Shown piece by piece: positions 60,937-64,000 of a stretch of 64,000 bases of DNA. The DNA is taken from positions 1,736,001 to 1,800,000 of the forward strand of contig OZ244596.1 in assembly GCA_965218235.1 (NCBI GenBank), in the 5' to 3' direction. The position numbers and the translations under genes were made by a program. The stretch comes from CADCWK01 sp965218235 (GTDB lineage: Bacteria; Chloroflexota; Chloroflexia; Thermomicrobiales; UBA6265). The notes beneath the pieces were generated by a model. It was given only the letters and a program-made list of their open reading frames with translations, ran no database searches and was not told the origin of the DNA. The first letter of the stretch is position 1. Each line of letters opens with the position of its first letter.

Positions 60937-61791
60937 ATGACGCAGGGACGGGGCTGGAACGGCTGGGACGCGATCATCGATCTGGCGCTGGCCGAGGACG
61001 TGGGGACGGGCGATGTTACGACGATGGCGACCGTCCCGGTCGACGCGCGCTCGTCCGCCCGGCTGGTCGCCAAGGCCGACGGCGTGCTGTCCGGCGTCGA
61101 TGTCGCCCGGGCCGTGTTCCTGCGGGTCGACCCGGACATCGTCTGGGAGACCTGCGCACCGGACGGCAGCCACGTCCCTGATGGCACGGTCATCGCCGAG
61201 ATCGCTGGGCTGTCCCAAGGGATGCTGCTCGCCGAGCGGACCGCCCTCAACCTGATCCAGCACCTCTCCGGGATCGCGTCGTTGACGGCACGCTACGTCG
61301 CGGCGGTCGAGGGGACCGGCGCCTGCATCGTCGACACCCGCAAGACCCTGCCAGGGCTGCGAGTGCTGGAGAAGGCGGCCGTCCGGCACGGCGGCGGGAT
61401 GAACCACCGCGTCGGCCTGAGCGACGGCGTCCTGATCAAGGACAATCATCTGGCCGCGATTGGTGGGGCGGACCGGATCACCCGGGCGATCGCCGCCGCC
61501 CGAGCCTCCGTCCCGCACACGCTCCGGGTCGAAGTCGAGGTCACCACGCTGGCCGAGGTTCGCGAGGCGGTCGAGGCGTCGGCCGACGCGATCCTGCTCG
61601 ACAACATGGGGATCGAGGAAATGCGGGACGCGGTCGGGATCGTCGGGGGTCGCGCGCTGACCGAGGCGTCCGGCGGCGTCAACCTCGCGACAGTTCGCCT
61701 TGTCGCTGAAACCGGCGTCGACCTGATCTCGGTCGGCCGTCTGACTCACTCGGCGCCGGCGCTCGACATCAGTCTCCAGTTCGCCCTCTAG
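60937..61791 (+). CDS. nadC: Nicotinate-nucleotide diphosphorylase (carboxylating)
   Basis: 284 aa from ATG 60937 (GGGGGA upstream). 'ALAEDVGTGDVTT', 'ERTALNLIQHLSGIASLT', 'IVDTRKTLPGLRVLEKAAVRHGGG', 'MNHRVGLSDGVLIKDNHLAA' and 'ILLDNMG' are the quinolinate phosphoribosyltransferase signatures with the catalytic Arg, Lys, Glu and Asp. It turns quinolinate and PRPP into nicotinate mononucleotide. NadA and NadB are not in the window. Confidence 0.95.
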   Translation: MTQGRGWNGWDAIIDLALAEDVGTGDVTTMATVPVDARSSARLVAKADGVLSGVDVARAVFLRVDPDIVWETCAPDGSHVPDGTVIAEIAGLSQGMLLAERTALNLIQHLSGIASLTARYVAAVEGTGACIVDTRKTLPGLRVLEKAAVRHGGGMNHRVGLSDGVLIKDNHLAAIGGADRITRAIAAARASVPHTLRVEVEVTTLAEVREAVEASADAILLDNMGIEEMRDAVGIVGGRALTEASGGVNLATVRLVAETGVDLISVGRLTHSAPALDISLQFAL

Positions 61792-62126
61792 CCTCGCTGT
61801 CGTTGAGTGTCTTGCGGAAATTCGGGACACCGATTGCCTCAAGCGAACGAAACGACGGTGATCCGTTGAAGAGGATCGTTCGTACGCACACGATGCGACG
61901 ATCGCGCTTTCCGTCGAATGTGCCCGAACCGGTGTCCACATCGGTTCCCGAATGGTACGATGGCTCGGAGAAACCGTCCCGCGGTCTCTCGCGTTTCAGG
62001 AAGCAGGCGGCGTACGGCATCTGTCCAACGACGGACGGTGTCGATCCGCGCCGCCGGATCGTGATGCGAGCTGGGTTCGGGGTGGAACGGCGGTCGGGGG
62101 ACCACCGGTACAGGGGGAAGTCAAGA
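61792..62126. other. Leader of the L,D-transpeptidase gene
   Basis: 335 bp with an open frame continuing into the next gene but no supported start before GTG 62127. GGGGGAAG at 62113-62120 is the ribosome site. Nothing else recognised. Confidence 0.45.
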
Positions 62127-63401
62127 GTGAACAGCGCAGTGGGTCAGCAAGGCATGATCGCGTCCCGGATGACTGGCGGGGGGGGCAGCGCCCGCCGGTC
62201 CAGCGTTGCCGGACGGATGATGCTCATCGTCGTGATCATGCTCACCACCATCATGTCGGTGGGCGGTTCGTTCGCTCATCCACGCTCGGCCGCCGCGCAG
62301 GACGATGGAACGACCTTCCAGGGGTTCGCCAGCCAGTGGTCCGCGCCGACGACGGTCTACGTTCCGGCGACCGGCCAGAGCATCGATGGCTGGTTCCTCG
62401 ACATGTGGCGGGAGAACGGCTCGGCCAGTGTCTTCGGGAACCCGATTACTCCGGAAATCACCCGTGACGATGGGTCGGTCGTGCAGTACTACGAGTTCGC
62501 TCGCTTCGAGTACTGGCCCAACGGCGACGCAGACGGCAACGTGATTACGCTCGGTCACGTCGGTGAGGATCTTCGCCCGGCCGTCGTGCCGCGGATGGCG
62601 ATCGGCGGCAAGTCTGGCAAGGCTGCTCAGCTGACGAAGCTCGCGATGGCCTGGCAGCCGCTTCCGGACAACCAGATCAAGGCCGATTCCGACTCTTACC
62701 TGTACGTCTCCGAGACCGGCCACAGCATCTACGACGGATTTCTCGCCTTCTGGCAGAACACCGGCCTGCAGTGGTATCTCGGCAACCCGGTCTCCGAGGA
62801 ATACGTCGTCGACAAGGTCCACTACCAGGTCTTCGAGCGCGGCCAGTTGCGCTGGGAGCAGGGTGGCGACATCACGATGGTGCCGGTCGGGGATCTGCTG
62901 GCCGAAAAGCAGCAGCTCTCCCAGGACGGAACCGCGCAGGGCGACATTCCGACCTATGACGAGGCGCTGTTCGTCCCGCCGGCCCCGCCGACGATGGACG
63001 AAATCGTCGCCGACGCGGGGGCCGACCCGAACGGCGAGCGCTGGATCGACGTTAGCCTGACCGACGAGTACCTCACGGCGTATCAGGGCGACACGGTCAT
63101 CCTGGAGACCTACATCAGCTCCGGCAAGCCCGGTTACGAGACGCCGGCGGGCGAGTTCTTCATCAACTCGAAGCTCCCCGTGCAGGATATGGAGGGGGTG
63201 ATCGGCGGCGAATACTACGACGTGCCGAGCGTGCCGGACGTCATGTACTTCACCAATGTCGGTCACGCGATTCACGGTACCTACTGGCATAACAACTTCG
63301 GCAACCCGATGTCCCACGGCTGCATCAACGTCCCGCTCGACCTCGCGCACTTCCTCTACGAGTGGGCCCCGGTCAACACCCGGGTCGAGATCCACTACTA
63401 G
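62127..63401 (+). CDS. L,D-transpeptidase (YkuD family)
   Basis: 424 aa from GTG 62127. Signal/anchor 'MMLIVVIMLTTIMSVGGSFA', then two related segments ('TGQSIDGWFLDMWRENGSASVFGNP' and 'TGHSIYDGFLAFWQNTGLQWYLGNP') that read as a repeated domain. The C-terminal YkuD domain ends with 'IHGTYWHNNFGNPMSHGCINVP', holding the catalytic His and Cys. It forms 3-3 cross-links or attaches proteins to peptidoglycan. The stop TAG (63399-63401) abuts the third IS630 element. Confidence 0.9.
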   Translation: MNSAVGQQGMIASRMTGGGGSARRSSVAGRMMLIVVIMLTTIMSVGGSFAHPRSAAAQDDGTTFQGFASQWSAPTTVYVPATGQSIDGWFLDMWRENGSASVFGNPITPEITRDDGSVVQYYEFARFEYWPNGDADGNVITLGHVGEDLRPAVVPRMAIGGKSGKAAQLTKLAMAWQPLPDNQIKADSDSYLYVSETGHSIYDGFLAFWQNTGLQWYLGNPVSEEYVVDKVHYQVFERGQLRWEQGGDITMVPVGDLLAEKQQLSQDGTAQGDIPTYDEALFVPPAPPTMDEIVADAGADPNGERWIDVSLTDEYLTAYQGDTVILETYISSGKPGYETPAGEFFINSKLPVQDMEGVIGGEYYDVPSVPDVMYFTNVGHAIHGTYWHNNFGNPMSHGCINVPLDLAHFLYEWAPVNTRVEIHY

Positions 63402-64000
63402 AGCGGGTATCAGAAGGGTTGACGGGTGGGGATAGGCTAGGGGTATGCCCGCCGCGTACTCCCGCGATCTCCGTGAACGGCTGCTCCGCGCCCATGACGC
63501 CGGCCTGAGCGATGCCGAGATCGCCCGCACCCTCGGCGTCAGCGCCCGCACGCTGAGCCGCTACCGGGCGCTGGTGCGTCATGGGGCGTCGCTCGATCCC
63601 AAGCCGATTCCCGGCCGACCACGCCAGGCGACCCCCGAGCAGGAGGCCCGGCTCATCGCGCAGGTTACTGATTGTCCGGACGCCACGCTGGCCGAGCACC
63701 GGGACCGGCTCGCCGACGAGCACGGCGTATCCGTGAGCCGCTCGACCGTCGGACGCATCCTCCGTCGGCACGGCCTGCCGCTCAAAAAACGTCCCAGATC
63801 GCCACCGAGCGGCGGCCGGAGCAACGGGCGGAGTGGCAGGAGCGGATGACGGACGTGCCGGCCGACGACCTGGTGTTCCTAGATGAAACCAGCACGCAGA
63901 TCACGATGACGCGGACACGGGGCCGGGCTCCCCGTGGCGTTCGTTTGACCGAGGCGGTCCCGCGCAATCACGGCGACAACCTAACGCTGCTGGCGGCAAT
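63399..64000 (+). mobile_element. IS630-family element C, truncated by window end
   Basis: Begins at TA of the preceding stop codon, with a putative end TAGAGCGGGTATCAGAAGGG. The transposase from ATG 63445 (MPAAYSRDLRERLLRAHDAG, HTH 'SDAEIARTLGVSARTLSRY') runs in one frame to 63849. A6 at 63784-63789 permits a -1 slip into 'KTSQIATERRPEQRAEWQERM', which holds the first Asp of the DDE triad (VFLDETSTQITMTRTRGRAP) and continues beyond the window. The right end is not visible. Confidence 0.8.

Noticed and set aside
1..64000. tRNA, rRNA and CRISPR arrays
   Set aside because: Scanned for tRNA T-arm-like sequences, rRNA landmarks and regularly spaced repeats; a few GTTCGAA-type strings fall inside genes and none folds into a tRNA.

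Overview
The window is GC-rich (high-GC codon third positions, many GTG starts) and comes from a bacterial chromosome. The gene mix points to a cell-walled Chloroflexota-like bacterium, possibly near the Thermomicrobia: an F420/deazaflavin-type nitroreductase, YihY, a standalone trehalose synthase (TreY), an L,D-transpeptidase, LPXTG surface proteins with a sortase, SpaA-like repeats and dispersed C-rich intergenic repeats. This assignment is inference from gene content; there is no rRNA, and I found no tRNA.

Layout. 1-2.8 kb: a PRC-barrel-like fragment, a PadR regulator and an ECF sigma/anti-sigma pair. 2.9-6 kb: a VapBC cluster in stages of decay around an aminotransferase (one intact pair, one orphan antitoxin, one pair whose toxin has an amber stop). 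6-24 kb: mostly housekeeping metabolism (SDR, YihY, NAD-dependent epimerase, peptidase E, TyrS, D-aminoacylase, D-threonine-aldolase-like enzyme, homoserine dehydrogenase, carbonic anhydrase, THUMP-like methyltransferase, TreY). 24-28.3 kb: an accessory island in which a low-GC operon (53-aa protein, 147-aa protein, XRE-ImmA/IrrE peptidase) lies between what look like the two ends of a RelE-UvrD-type helicase gene. 28-43.8 kb: kinases, TIM-barrel isomerases, secreted proteins, an LPNTG surface protein, an amber-interrupted deazaflavin nitroreductase, an SDR/SMP-30 pair, an endonuclease/exonuclease/phosphatase pair, a LysE exporter and a Tat-exported phosphoesterase. 43.8-46.1 kb: two different IS630-family elements end to end, sharing one TA dinucleotide. 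46.3-58.2 kb: surface and regulatory functions, namely a pentapeptide/low-complexity LPSTG protein, an XRE regulator, a secreted protein with a Na+/H+ antiporter, a large LuxR-family ATPase regulator, and a 1384-aa protein that joins eight SpaA-like Cys-rich repeats, an FPNTG motif and a sortase domain. 58.3-64 kb: deazaflavin nitroreductase, PncC, M16 peptidase, NadC, an L,D-transpeptidase and the start of a third IS630 element.

The most unusual items are the repeat-FPNTG-sortase fusion, the ImmA cassette apparently inserted into a helicase gene, the VapBC decay series, and IS630 insertions that fall exactly on TAG stop codons. All functional assignments rest on motifs and recalled family patterns; no database search was run.
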